Shown: positions 1 to 6,340 of the stretch, one piece after another
Numbering within the stretch: the stretch's first letter is position 1
How the letters are laid out: each line of letters opens with the position of its first letter
The notes under the pieces: model-generated
Told to the model about the DNA's origin: nothing
What the model saw: the letters and a program-made list of their open reading frames with translations, nothing else
The model's database searches: none
Translations under genes and position numbers: made by a program
From: Candidatus Aminicenantota bacterium
GTDB lineage: Bacteria > Acidobacteriota > Aminicenantia > Aminicenantales > UBA8522
Direction: 5' to 3'
DNA: 6,471 nucleotides
Assembly: GCA_016934895.1 (NCBI GenBank)
Contig: JAFGRZ010000014.1
Coordinates: 1-6,471 of the forward strand

Positions 1-417
1 AAGGTCACCGGCGCGACTCCGGACGGCCGCAAAGCCCACGAACCTCTTTCCGAAGGCGTCTCCCCGGTCCAGGGAGCCGACCGGCACGGGCCGACGGCCG
101 TGATCAGGTCCGTGTCCAAGATGGACCATCTCCGCACCGGAGGAACACTCCTCAACCAGAAATTCACCCCCCAACTCCTGGCCACCAAGGAAGGCCTCCA
201 TAAGCTGGCCCATCTCGTCCGGGCCTACTTCAAACTCGACGGCCATCACGTCCAGTTCAACGTGGTCACGGCCGATACGCTGCGTGAGGCCCGGAAGCAT
301 CCGGAGTGCTATCGTGACCTGATCGTCCGGGTCGCCGGCTACAGCGATTATTTCGTCGATCTCGGCCCGGAACTCCAGGAGGAAATCATCCGCCGCACCG
401 AGCACGCCTCTTTTTGA
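1..417 (+). CDS. Glycyl radical enzyme, PFL2/glycerol dehydratase-type, C-terminal part
   Basis: This is the C-terminal 138 residues of a glycyl radical enzyme, open through the left edge of the window, so the real start and the active-site cysteine loop are missing. The visible part has the family's conserved GR-x(3)-EPL-x(2)-G-x-SP-x-QG-x-D segment (residues 9-27), a GPTA motif (30-33), a TGGTLLNQKF block, and the glycyl radical loop VRVAGYSDYF; Gly113 (codon 337-339) is the expected radical site. The ending RRTEH fits a complete C terminus. Such enzymes are oxygen-sensitive cytosolic proteins that start radical chemistry (C-C, C-O, C-N or C-S cleavage, or addition to fumarate) after activation by a radical SAM activase. 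No activase is visible; the downstream gene is convergent, so it must be upstream or elsewhere. The substrate cannot be assigned: the residues that distinguish pyruvate, glycerol, choline, isethionate or arylacetate enzymes lie outside the window. The family call is secure, the subtype is not. Confidence 0.93.
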   Translation, partial: KVTGATPDGRKAHEPLSEGVSPVQGADRHGPTAVIRSVSKMDHLRTGGTLLNQKFTPQLLATKEGLHKLAHLVRAYFKLDGHHVQFNVVTADTLREARKHPECYRDLIVRVAGYSDYFVDLGPELQEEIIRRTEHASF

Positions 418-430
418 TGGGCGGATCCGG

Positions 431-1981
431 TCAGCGTTTCAAGTCCTCGTGGACGAATTTCCGGGCGAGCTCCGGCGGATCCCCGTAAACACCCTGCAGT
501 TTCAGGAGTTCCGCCGCCAATTCCCGGCGCGCCTCGAGATAGGCGGGGTCTTCATAGACGTTCATCAGCTCCTCCGGGTCTTTCTCCAGATCGTATAGCT
601 CCCAGGCATCGATATCGTGGTAAAAATGGATAAGCTTAAACTGCCGGGTCCGGATTCCGTAGTGGCGCTTGACCATGTGAACGGCCGGATATTCATAATA
701 GTGGTAATAGACGGCTTTCCGCCAATCCCCGGCCTTCTGGCCGAAAAGCAGGCCGGCGAACGATCGTCCCTGCATATCCGCCGGGACAGGGACTCCGGCC
801 AATTCCAGGAAGGTCGGACCGAAATCCAGATTCAGGACCAACTCGTCATTCACCGAGCCGGCGGGGATAGAGCCGGGAAGCTTGACGAGGAGCGGCATCC
901 GAAGAGACTCCTCGTACATGAACCGCTTGTCGTACCAGCCGTGGTCCCCCAGGAAAAATCCCTGGTCCGAGGTGTAGATGACGAGCGTGTTTTCGGAAGC
1001 GCCCGAGCGCTCCAGGGCATCCAGGACCCTCCCCACGCTCTCGTCCACGGCGGCGATGCACCCCAGGTAATCCTCCATATAGCGACGGTATTTCCAAAGG
1101 ACGAGCTCCCGGCCCGCGAGCCGCTTCTGCAGGAACGCCGCTCTCTTGGGGCCGTAGGCCTTCTCCCAGATTTCCCTCTGCTCTGCGTTCAGTCGCTCCG
1201 GGGGAGGTCCCATCTTGAGATCCGTCTCCTCCCTAAAATGGTCCTTGACCGACATCTCCTGTTCGAGCGCCGCTCTCGACCTCCCGGAATAGTCATCGAA
1301 AAGCGTCTCCGGCAACGGGATATCCGCTTCGTCAAAGAGATTGAGGTGCCGCGGAGCCGGCTGCCAGGCGCGATGCGGGGCCTTGTGATGCAACATCAGA
1401 AGGAACGGCCTGGACGGATCCCGGCTTCTCTCCAGGAAATCGACCGCCAGGTCGCTCAGGATATCCGTGACGTAGCCCTCACGCCGTTTCCGAACGCCCA
1501 TCTCGATGAAATCGGGATTGTAATATTCGCCCTGGCCGGGAAGCACGGTCCAATAATCGAATCCCGTCGGATCGCTTTTCAGATGCCACTTGCCGATGAG
1601 CGCGGTTTGGTATCCCGCCTTCTGCAAAAGCTTCGGGAAGGTCGTCTGAGCGCCGTCGAAGGCTACCGCGTTGTCCCGCACGCCGTTGAGATGGCTGTAT
1701 CGGCCCGTCAGGATGACGGCCCGGCTCGGCGCGCAGATGGCGTTGGTGCAGAAACAGTTCGCGAACAGCATTCCTTCCCGGGCAATCCGGTCGATCTGCG
1801 GGGTGGCGTTCAGCCGGCTTCCGTAGGCGCTGATGGCGTGGGCGGCGTGATCATCGGACATGATCACCAGGATGTTGGGCTGAAGGGCGGTCCGGCCGGC
1901 CGGTTTCTCCCGCCGGCAGGCCGGAAGCATCCAGGCCGCTACGGCCAAAGCCAAAACGAGCAAAAAGGTCCATTTCTTCAT
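431..1981 (-). CDS. Lipoprotein sulfatase, family S1, GlcNAc-6-sulfatase-like
   Basis: A 516-residue type I sulfatase that hydrolyses sulfate esters, most likely on sulfated glycans. Residues 1-22 form a lipoprotein signal (MKK, hydrophobic stretch, lipobox LPAC with Cys22), so the enzyme should be membrane-anchored outside the cytoplasm. Expected metal and catalytic residues are visible: Asp43-Asp44, the maturation motif C-A-P-S-R (Cys83 becomes formylglycine, with Arg87) followed by LTGR, Lys131 and His133 in GKWHL, His199 in HHKAPH, Asp339-Gln340, and Lys352 in DHGWYDKR. The C-terminal region (about 420-516), with ELYDLEKDPEE, is the usual small sulfatase subdomain. The sequence resembles the mucin-desulfating/N-acetylglucosamine-6-sulfatase branch by recollection; substrate is inference. 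The start is supported by a purine-rich Shine-Dalgarno (AAAGGA on the minus strand, 1990-1995) 8 bases before ATG and by the intact signal peptide. The gene stands alone, converges with the glycyl radical enzyme 13 bases away, and has no sulfatase-maturating enzyme beside it. Confidence 0.93.
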   Translation of the reverse strand: MKKWTFLLVLALAVAAWMLPACRREKPAGRTALQPNILVIMSDDHAAHAISAYGSRLNATPQIDRIAREGMLFANCFCTNAICAPSRAVILTGRYSHLNGVRDNAVAFDGAQTTFPKLLQKAGYQTALIGKWHLKSDPTGFDYWTVLPGQGEYYNPDFIEMGVRKRREGYVTDILSDLAVDFLERSRDPSRPFLLMLHHKAPHRAWQPAPRHLNLFDEADIPLPETLFDDYSGRSRAALEQEMSVKDHFREETDLKMGPPPERLNAEQREIWEKAYGPKRAAFLQKRLAGRELVLWKYRRYMEDYLGCIAAVDESVGRVLDALERSGASENTLVIYTSDQGFFLGDHGWYDKRFMYEESLRMPLLVKLPGSIPAGSVNDELVLNLDFGPTFLELAGVPVPADMQGRSFAGLLFGQKAGDWRKAVYYHYYEYPAVHMVKRHYGIRTRQFKLIHFYHDIDAWELYDLEKDPEELMNVYEDPAYLEARRELAAELLKLQGVYGDPPELARKFVHEDLKR

Positions 1982-2035
1982 TGGTCCAATCCTTTCCTCT
2001 CGGCGGCCGTGCCGATCGTGCGTCTCTATTCTTTT

Positions 2036-2064
2036 CCCATATCACCGAACGAGCAGAAAATCAA
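2036..2064 (-). promoter_or_regulatory. Candidate promoter of the sulfatase gene
   Basis: Read on the minus strand, TTGATT (plus coordinates 2059-2064) and TATGGG (2036-2041) are separated by 17 bases, and a TG sits one base before the -10 box, as in extended -10 promoters. The -10 match is only 3 of 6, so this is a suggestion. The predicted leader would be about 45-50 bases, long enough to include the observed ribosome binding site. Confidence 0.3.
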
Positions 2065-2091
2065 TGTCCCGGGAGAAACGCCCCCCGGATA

Positions 2092-2120
2092 TTGAATTCC
2101 CGGCGCCGTTCTGATATAGC
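2092..2120 (+). promoter_or_regulatory. Candidate sigma-70-type promoter of the four-gene operon
   Basis: TTGAAT (2092-2097) and TATAGC (2115-2120) lie 17 bases apart, with TG at 2112-2113 giving an extended -10 element. Transcription would begin near 2127, leaving a leader of about 34 bases before the peptidase ATG. It is the best promoter-like pair in the divergent region 1982-2160 and would drive the peptidase, nitrilase, NusG-like and aminotransferase genes. Confidence 0.5.
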
Positions 2121-2148
2121 AATAAGGTTATTCAGATCACTTTCAGGC

Positions 2149-2154
2149 GAGGAG
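2149..2154 (+). promoter_or_regulatory. Shine-Dalgarno that fixes the M24 peptidase start
   Basis: GAGGAG lies 6 bases before the ATG at 2161. The reading frame stays open upstream as far as 1981, but that extension crosses the promoter region, has no family similarity and has no comparable ribosome site, so 2161 is taken as the true start. Confidence 0.8.
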
Positions 2155-2160
2155 AAAACA

Positions 2161-3564
2161 ATGTTTGAAAGCACCGTCTATATTCGGAGAAGGCAACTTT
2201 TGAAAAAACGCATGAAAAGCGGCCTTCTCCTTTTCCTGGGCAACGAAGAGAGCCCGATGAACTATCCGGGCAACACCTATCCGTTCCGCCAGGATAGTTC
2301 TTTCCTCTATTTCTTCGGGCTCGACACGCCGGGATTGGCGGCGGTCATCGACGTCGACGCCCGAACCGAAACGATCTTCGGCGATGACATCACCCTCGAG
2401 GACGTCATCTGGATGGGGGAGTTGCCGGCGCTCAAGGAGAGAGCGGCCGCGGTCGGTATCAAAAGGACATCCCCCCGCGCCCGGTTGGACGAGACGATCG
2501 CGCAGGCCCGAAAGAAGGGCCGGCCGGTCCATTTTCTTCCCGCTTACCGGCCCGAAACATGGGCTCGCCTGGCGGATCTGCTCATCCTCCGGCCCCAATC
2601 CATCAAGCCGCACGTCTCGGCCGAGTTGATCAAGGCCGTGGTGGCTCAGCGTTCCGTCAAGTCCGACGAGGAGGTCGGCGAGATCGAGAAATCCCTGGCT
2701 GTCAGCCGCGAGATGTACGCGGCCGCCCTGGCCAAAATCCGCCCCGGGCTCTACGAACGGGACATCGTCGGCGCCATGGAGGGCATCGCCCTGGCCCATG
2801 GTTGCCCGACGGCTTTTCCGACCATCCTGTCGATGGACGCGCATGTCTTTCATAATGCATTTCACGGCCACAAGCTGGAAAAAGGACGATTGCTCGTCAT
2901 CGACTCCGGGGTCTCCTCAGTGTTGGGATATGCCTCCGACATCACCCGGACCCTCCCGGTCGGCGGGACCTTCTCCATGAAACAAAGAGAGATCTACGAG
3001 ATCGTCTTGAAAGGACAACTCCAGGCCATCGCGGCGATGCGGCCGGGCGTAAGATTCAAGGATATCCATCTGGCCACCGCCAGAACCATGGCCCTGGGAT
3101 TGAAAGAGATCGGATTGATGAAAGGGGATATGGATGAGGCCGTGGCCGCCGGAGCCCACGCGCTCTTTTTCCCCCACGGCCTCGGCCACATGATCGGGCT
3201 CGACGTTCACGACATGGAAGGATTGGGAGAGGATTACGTCGGCTACGACGAGACCGTGAAGAGAAGCCGGCAATTCGGACTGGCTTACCTCAGGATGGCC
3301 AAAGAACTGAGGCCCGGATTCGTCCTCACGGTCGAGCCCGGGATCTACTTCATCCCCCCCCTCATCGACAGCTGGAAGGCGGAAAAACGCTTCACCCAGT
3401 TCATCCAGTATCCCAGGGTTGAAGAGTACAGGCGATTTACCGGTATCCGGATCGAAGACGACGTTCTTGTCACCAAGCAGGGGCGGCGGGTTCTGGGTCA
3501 ACCCATCCCCAAGAAAGCCGGGGAAATCGAAAAAGCCATAGCCGCTGCCAGAGCAAAAAAATGA
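2161..3564 (+). CDS. M24-family Xaa-Pro aminopeptidase/prolidase-like metallopeptidase
   Basis: A 467-residue cytosolic metallopeptidase of the pita-bread fold, expected to remove an N-terminal residue in front of proline or to split X-Pro dipeptides. Residues about 5-140 match the aminopeptidase P N-terminal domain (MNYPGNTYPFRQDSSFLYFFGLD region), and 170-445 the catalytic domain. All five dinuclear metal ligands are visible: Asp248 (VIDSG), Asp260 (ASDITRT), His343 (HGLGHMIGLDVHD), Glu392 (LTVEPGIY) and Glu432 (GIRIEDDV). The auxiliary histidines His339 and His350 are also in place, so the enzyme looks active. Length is normal for PepP-type enzymes (about 440-470). No signal peptide or membrane segment is seen. 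It is the first gene of a tight plus-strand run, and its stop codon overlaps the start of the nitrilase-like gene (ATGA), implying translational coupling. Distinguishing aminopeptidase P from prolidase from sequence alone is unsafe, so no gene symbol is given. Confidence 0.93.
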   Translation: MFESTVYIRRRQLLKKRMKSGLLLFLGNEESPMNYPGNTYPFRQDSSFLYFFGLDTPGLAAVIDVDARTETIFGDDITLEDVIWMGELPALKERAAAVGIKRTSPRARLDETIAQARKKGRPVHFLPAYRPETWARLADLLILRPQSIKPHVSAELIKAVVAQRSVKSDEEVGEIEKSLAVSREMYAAALAKIRPGLYERDIVGAMEGIALAHGCPTAFPTILSMDAHVFHNAFHGHKLEKGRLLVIDSGVSSVLGYASDITRTLPVGGTFSMKQREIYEIVLKGQLQAIAAMRPGVRFKDIHLATARTMALGLKEIGLMKGDMDEAVAAGAHALFFPHGLGHMIGLDVHDMEGLGEDYVGYDETVKRSRQFGLAYLRMAKELRPGFVLTVEPGIYFIPPLIDSWKAEKRFTQFIQYPRVEEYRRFTGIRIEDDVLVTKQGRRVLGQPIPKKAGEIEKAIAAARAKK

Positions 3565-4385
3565 ACGTGGCCCTCGTCCAGCAGCACGCCTCCCCGGACC
3601 GCGAAAACAACATCCGCCGAGGTGTAGAGGCTCTCCGGGAAGCCGCCCGAGCCGGCGCTTCTCTTATCGCCTTCTCCGAACTGTCCTTTCTCCGTTTTCT
3701 CCCTCAATCTCCGGCGACAGCGGACACGCGGGCTCTGGCCGAGCCCATTCCCGGTCCGACGACGGATCTCTTTTCGAAGCTGGCCCGTGAGCACGGTGTG
3801 GTCACTGTCCTTAACCTTTTCGAGCGCGACGGCGATAAAACCTATGACTCCTCTCCCGTGATCGACATCGACGGCCGTATCCTCGGAGTCGCCCGGATGG
3901 TCCAGATCATGGAGGGCCCGGGCTTCCACGAGCGGGGCTATTATGCGCCCGGCGATAAAGATGCCTTCGTCTTTCAAACCGGCATCGGCAGGATCGGAGT
4001 GGCCATCTGTTACGACCGCCATTACCCTGAGCACATGCGTTTGCTCGCCCTCCAGGGCGCCGAGCTCGTCGTTGTCCCTCAGGCGGGCGTGGCCGGAGAA
4101 TGGACCCCGGGCCTTTTCGAGGCGGAACTCCGGGTTGCCGCCTTCCAGAACGGCTATTTCGCCGCCCTGGTCAACCGGGTGGGGGAGGAGGAGGTCAACC
4201 ATTTCGCCGGCGAGTCGTTCGTCGTCGATCCTGACGGCCGGGTGATCGGCCGCGCTCCCCGAGACGAAGATACCATCCTCCATGCCGAGTGCGATCTGGA
4301 CCAAATCCCGCGCTCATACGCCCAGCGTCACTTCCTCCATGACCGGCGTCCCGGTTTCTACAGGGCCGCCGGACTCCTCGACTGA
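3561..4385 (+). CDS. Nitrilase-superfamily (carbon-nitrogen hydrolase) protein lacking the usual catalytic lysine
   Basis: A 274-residue protein of the carbon-nitrogen hydrolase fold, the usual length for single-domain members that hydrolyse amides or N-carbamoyl compounds with a Glu-Lys-Cys triad. Visible: Glu40 in AFSELSF, the structural Glu124 before GYYAPGD, and Cys150 in GVAICYDRHYPE, the nucleophile context typical of N-carbamoylputrescine/N-carbamoyl-amino-acid amidohydrolases. The segment that normally reads RK-x-H reads ARMVQI here: in an ungapped alignment to the N-carbamoylputrescine amidohydrolase motif, the lysine position is Met113 (codon ATG at 3897-3899). Either this is a divergent branch with altered chemistry or the alignment to the lysine is wrong. 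No signal peptide, so cytosolic. It starts by a 4-base ATGA overlap with the M24 peptidase and has only a weak AGAG upstream, so it is probably translated by coupling. The substrate is unknown; a linked role with the peptidase in peptide or amide breakdown is inference. Confidence 0.88.
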   Translation: MNVALVQQHASPDRENNIRRGVEALREAARAGASLIAFSELSFLRFLPQSPATADTRALAEPIPGPTTDLFSKLAREHGVVTVLNLFERDGDKTYDSSPVIDIDGRILGVARMVQIMEGPGFHERGYYAPGDKDAFVFQTGIGRIGVAICYDRHYPEHMRLLALQGAELVVVPQAGVAGEWTPGLFEAELRVAAFQNGYFAALVNRVGEEEVNHFAGESFVVDPDGRVIGRAPRDEDTILHAECDLDQIPRSYAQRHFLHDRRPGFYRAAGLLD

Positions 4386-4390
4386 GCATC

Positions 4391-4873
4391 ATGGCCAACT
4401 GGTACGTCATCAACACCCGGCCCAAGAAGGAATTCCAGGTGGAGAGACTCTTCGCCGAGGGAGGCTTCACCTATTATAATCCGGTTTACCGTGTTGAAAA
4501 CCGGACTCGGCCATTTTTCCCGGGCTATGGCTTCCTTGCCTTTGATTTTCCCGCTCAATACCAGATGGTGAAGTACACCCGAGGCGTCAAGCGGGTGGTC
4601 GGAAACCGGGAGGGCCCGATTCCCATCCCGGCGGAGGTCATCCAGGAGCTTAAGGCCAGGGAGGTGGGGGGACTTATCGAACTCGAGAAATACGGTCTCG
4701 AACCCCAGGTCGGAGACGAGATCGAGGTCGCTGAAGGGGCGCTCAAGGGGCTCCGCGGCCTCTTCCAGAGGGAACTGGGCGACAGGGAACGGGTGCTGAT
4801 CTTGATGAGCTACGTATCCTACCAGGGGCAGCTGATGATCGAAAAGAAAAAACTCAAGAAAGTTCAACCATAA
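4391..4873 (+). CDS. NusG-like specialised transcription antiterminator (RfaH/UpxY/LoaP type)
   Basis: A 160-residue NusG paralogue. The N-terminal NGN domain (about 1-105) opens with NWYVINTRPKKEFQVERL and contains FFPGYGFLAFD (42-52), matching the FPGY segment that contacts the RNA polymerase clamp, and YTRGVKRVV (62-70). The C-terminal KOW domain spans about 106-158 (VGDEIEVAEGALKGLRGLF). It is shorter than housekeeping NusG (about 180) and divergent, as expected for a specialised factor that keeps polymerase reading through a particular long operon, often for surface polysaccharide or secondary metabolites. The next gene is a sugar aminotransferase, which supports a polysaccharide role. 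The start lies 5 bases after the nitrilase stop, and no clear Shine-Dalgarno precedes it, so termination-reinitiation is likely. Assignment to a named subfamily is not possible by eye; the NusG family call is firm. Confidence 0.88.
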   Translation: MANWYVINTRPKKEFQVERLFAEGGFTYYNPVYRVENRTRPFFPGYGFLAFDFPAQYQMVKYTRGVKRVVGNREGPIPIPAEVIQELKAREVGGLIELEKYGLEPQVGDEIEVAEGALKGLRGLFQRELGDRERVLILMSYVSYQGQLMIEKKKLKKVQP

Positions 4874-4877
4874 GGAG
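4872..4877 (+). promoter_or_regulatory. Shine-Dalgarno of the aminotransferase, overlapping the preceding stop codon
   Basis: AAGGAG begins within the TAA stop of the NusG-like gene and lies 7 bases before the ATG at 4885. It is the strongest ribosome site in the operon after that of the first gene and suggests the aminotransferase is translated more independently than the nitrilase and NusG-like genes. Confidence 0.8.
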
Positions 4878-4884
4878 AACCACG

Positions 4885-6054
4885 ATGAATATCCCGATGC
4901 TCGACTTGAAGGCCCAGTATGAAACCATCAAAGAAGAGATCAACGAGAAGGTGCTCGGCGTCATGGCTTCCCAGAACTTCATCCTGGGAGCCGAAGTCGC
5001 CGCTCTGGAAGAGGAGATCGCCGCTTCGAGCGGCGCGCGATTCGGCATCGGGGTATCGTCGGGATCGGACGCGCTCATCATCTCGCTCATGGCCCTCGGC
5101 ATCGGGCCGGGCGACACGGTCGTCACGACACCGTTCACTTTCTTCGCCACGGCCGGAGCGATCGCCCGTCTCGGCGCCCGGACCGTTTTCTGCGATATCG
5201 ATCCGGTGACTTATAATATCGACCCGGCGAGCTGCGAGGAGGTTCTCAACTCCCTTTCAAAAAAGCGTCGGCGCCTCCGCGTCAAGGCCATCCTGCCCGT
5301 TCATCTTTACGGGCAATGCGCAGACATGGATCCTCTTTTGAAGCTGGCCGGGAAGGGCGGTTATTGGATCGTGGAAGACGCCGCTCAGGCCATCGGATCG
5401 GAGTACCCGGGCCGAAACGGGCTGCGGCGAGCCGGAACGATGGGCATCGCCGGAACGCTTTCCTTCTACCCCTCGAAAAACCTGGGCGGCTACGGGGACG
5501 GCGGGATGGTGTTGACCGACAACGCCCGCTTGGCGGATAAACTCCGGATGCTCCGCGTCCACGGAGGGATCGCCAAGTATCATTATAAGATATTGGGCGG
5601 GAACTTCCGGCTCGACGCCCTCCAGGCCGCCATCCTGCGCGTCAAGTTTAGACACCTGGACGATTGGCAGGAAAAACGCCGCTCTCGGGCCGACTATTAT
5701 ACTCGGAAATTCGCAGAATCCGGACTCGAAGGCTCTGGCTTGGTCAAGCCCCCCCTCGCCGTTTACAAGGGCTGCGGAGCGCGCCACTATCACACCTATC
5801 ATCAATACGTCGTCCGGGTCAAGAACAGAGGCAGACTCCAGGCTTGTCTGAAAACCAAAGGTATCGGGACTTCGGTCTTCTATCCTCTTTCGCTTCATCA
5901 GCAGAAATGTTTCGCCGACCTCGGATACAAGAAGGGCGATTTCCCCGTCTCGGAGAGAGCGGCCCGGGAAGTCCTGGCCTTGCCGATCTATCCCGAATTG
6001 ACCCCCGAGCAGCAGGATTATATCGTCGAAACCATCAGGGAGTTCTACGCTTAG
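4885..6054 (+). CDS. DegT/DnrJ/EryC1/StrS-family PLP-dependent sugar aminotransferase
   Basis: A 389-residue fold-type I aminotransferase that uses pyridoxal phosphate to convert a keto nucleotide sugar to an amino sugar, usually with glutamate as donor, in the cytosol. Features in order: MLDLKAQYETIK start (5-16), SSGSDALIISLMALGIGPGD (58-77), TPFTFFATAGAI (82-93), LPVHLYGQCADMD (137-149), the cofactor-binding EDAAQA (164-169), SFYPSKNLGGYGDGG (193-207) with Lys198 as the Schiff-base lysine, and GGNFRLDALQAAIL (238-251). Length is typical. The LYGQCADMD stretch and the overall look are closest, from memory, to WbpE/WlbC-like 3-keto-glucuronate or 3-keto-hexose aminotransferases, but the product sugar is not assignable. 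A slightly long basic stretch, KKRRRLR at 126-132, precedes the LPVHLYGQ strand. The gene follows the NusG-like regulator by 11 bases, consistent with a polysaccharide or glycan-modification module, although no other sugar gene is in the window. It ends 29 bases before the convergent zinc-ribbon gene; no convincing hairpin terminator is seen between them. Confidence 0.92.
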   Translation: MNIPMLDLKAQYETIKEEINEKVLGVMASQNFILGAEVAALEEEIAASSGARFGIGVSSGSDALIISLMALGIGPGDTVVTTPFTFFATAGAIARLGARTVFCDIDPVTYNIDPASCEEVLNSLSKKRRRLRVKAILPVHLYGQCADMDPLLKLAGKGGYWIVEDAAQAIGSEYPGRNGLRRAGTMGIAGTLSFYPSKNLGGYGDGGMVLTDNARLADKLRMLRVHGGIAKYHYKILGGNFRLDALQAAILRVKFRHLDDWQEKRRSRADYYTRKFAESGLEGSGLVKPPLAVYKGCGARHYHTYHQYVVRVKNRGRLQACLKTKGIGTSVFYPLSLHQQKCFADLGYKKGDFPVSERAAREVLALPIYPELTPEQQDYIVETIREFYA

Positions 6055-6083
6055 GACGGCGCCCTCGTCTTCTGCAGCTCCGG

Positions 6084-6302
6084 TCAGCGGCAGGTGCTGC
6101 AGGATTTGCCCGTGCAAGAAGTGCACGAGTTCGAAGCGGCTTTGAGGCGGCTTCCGCAGCCGCCGATCCCGAAAGAAGAAAAGAGCTTCCGGACATCCGG
6201 ACTCCCGCATTCCGCGCAGCTCACTGACTGTTCGCCTCCCAGGCGGACGAGCGTCTCGAAGCCGTTCCCGCATTGCTGACATATATACTCGTATATCGGC
6301 AT
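6084..6302 (-). CDS. FmdB-family zinc ribbon protein
   Basis: A 72-residue protein starting MPIYEYICQQCG, the hallmark of the FmdB/CxxC_CxxC_SSSS regulatory-type family, so the start is certain. The zinc ribbon is formed by Cys8-x2-Cys11 and Cys29-x2-Cys32. The Gly/Ser/Cys-rich tail carries two more pairs, Cys60-x2-Cys63 and Cys68-x2-Cys71, plus Cys49. The name comes from a putative regulator near formamidase or amidase genes; the actual role of most members is unknown, and the presence of a nitrilase-superfamily gene nearby is too weak a link to assign one. The protein is small, soluble and cysteine-rich (nine cysteines). The gene converges with the operon. No Shine-Dalgarno precedes the ATG; a TATAAT box lies only 8 bases upstream, so it may be read as a leaderless message. 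Confidence 0.9.
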   Translation of the reverse strand: MPIYEYICQQCGNGFETLVRLGGEQSVSCAECGSPDVRKLFSSFGIGGCGSRLKAASNSCTSCTGKSCSTCR

Positions 6303-6310
6303 AAGATAAT

Positions 6311-6339
6311 ATTATACCTAACTTTAGCGTTTGGGTCTA
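6311..6339 (-). promoter_or_regulatory. Promoter of fmdB, predicted to give a leaderless transcript
   Basis: On the minus strand TAGACC (plus coordinates 6334-6339) and a perfect TATAAT (6311-6316) are separated by 17 bases. Only 8 bases (6303-6310) lie between the -10 box and the ATG, so transcription should begin at or within a base or two of the start codon. The absence of any Shine-Dalgarno agrees. The -10 box is part of a 10-base perfect palindrome (6306-6315), which also offers a weaker TATTAT on the plus strand. Confidence 0.6.
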
Positions 6340-6340
6340 C

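Noticed and set aside
418..430. Bidirectional terminator between the glycyl radical enzyme and sulfatase genes
   Set aside because: Only an 8-base palindrome (CGGATCCG, 422-429) is present; there is no stem-loop plus T-run of useful size.
617..2095. 492-codon open frame on the plus strand opposite the sulfatase
   Set aside because: It lies antisense to a gene with a full set of sulfatase motifs, its translation has no recognisable domain, and long antisense frames are common in GC-rich genes.
1981..2160. Upstream in-frame extension of the M24 peptidase
   Set aside because: It crosses the candidate promoter and has no family similarity; GAGGAG before 2161 and the MFESTVYIRRRQ start fit the family better.
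6055..6083. Terminator between the aminotransferase and fmdB
   Set aside because: GACG and CGTC can pair weakly around a mismatched centre, but there is no stable stem followed by a T-run.
5257..6282. 341-codon open frame on the minus strand opposite the aminotransferase and across the zinc-ribbon gene
   Set aside because: It is antisense to the well-supported aminotransferase, overlaps FmdB in another frame and shows no family motif.
6283..6296. Short ATATAC/GTATAT inverted repeat
   Set aside because: It is inside the fmdB start region and is explained by the codons for the conserved I-Y-E-Y-I residues.
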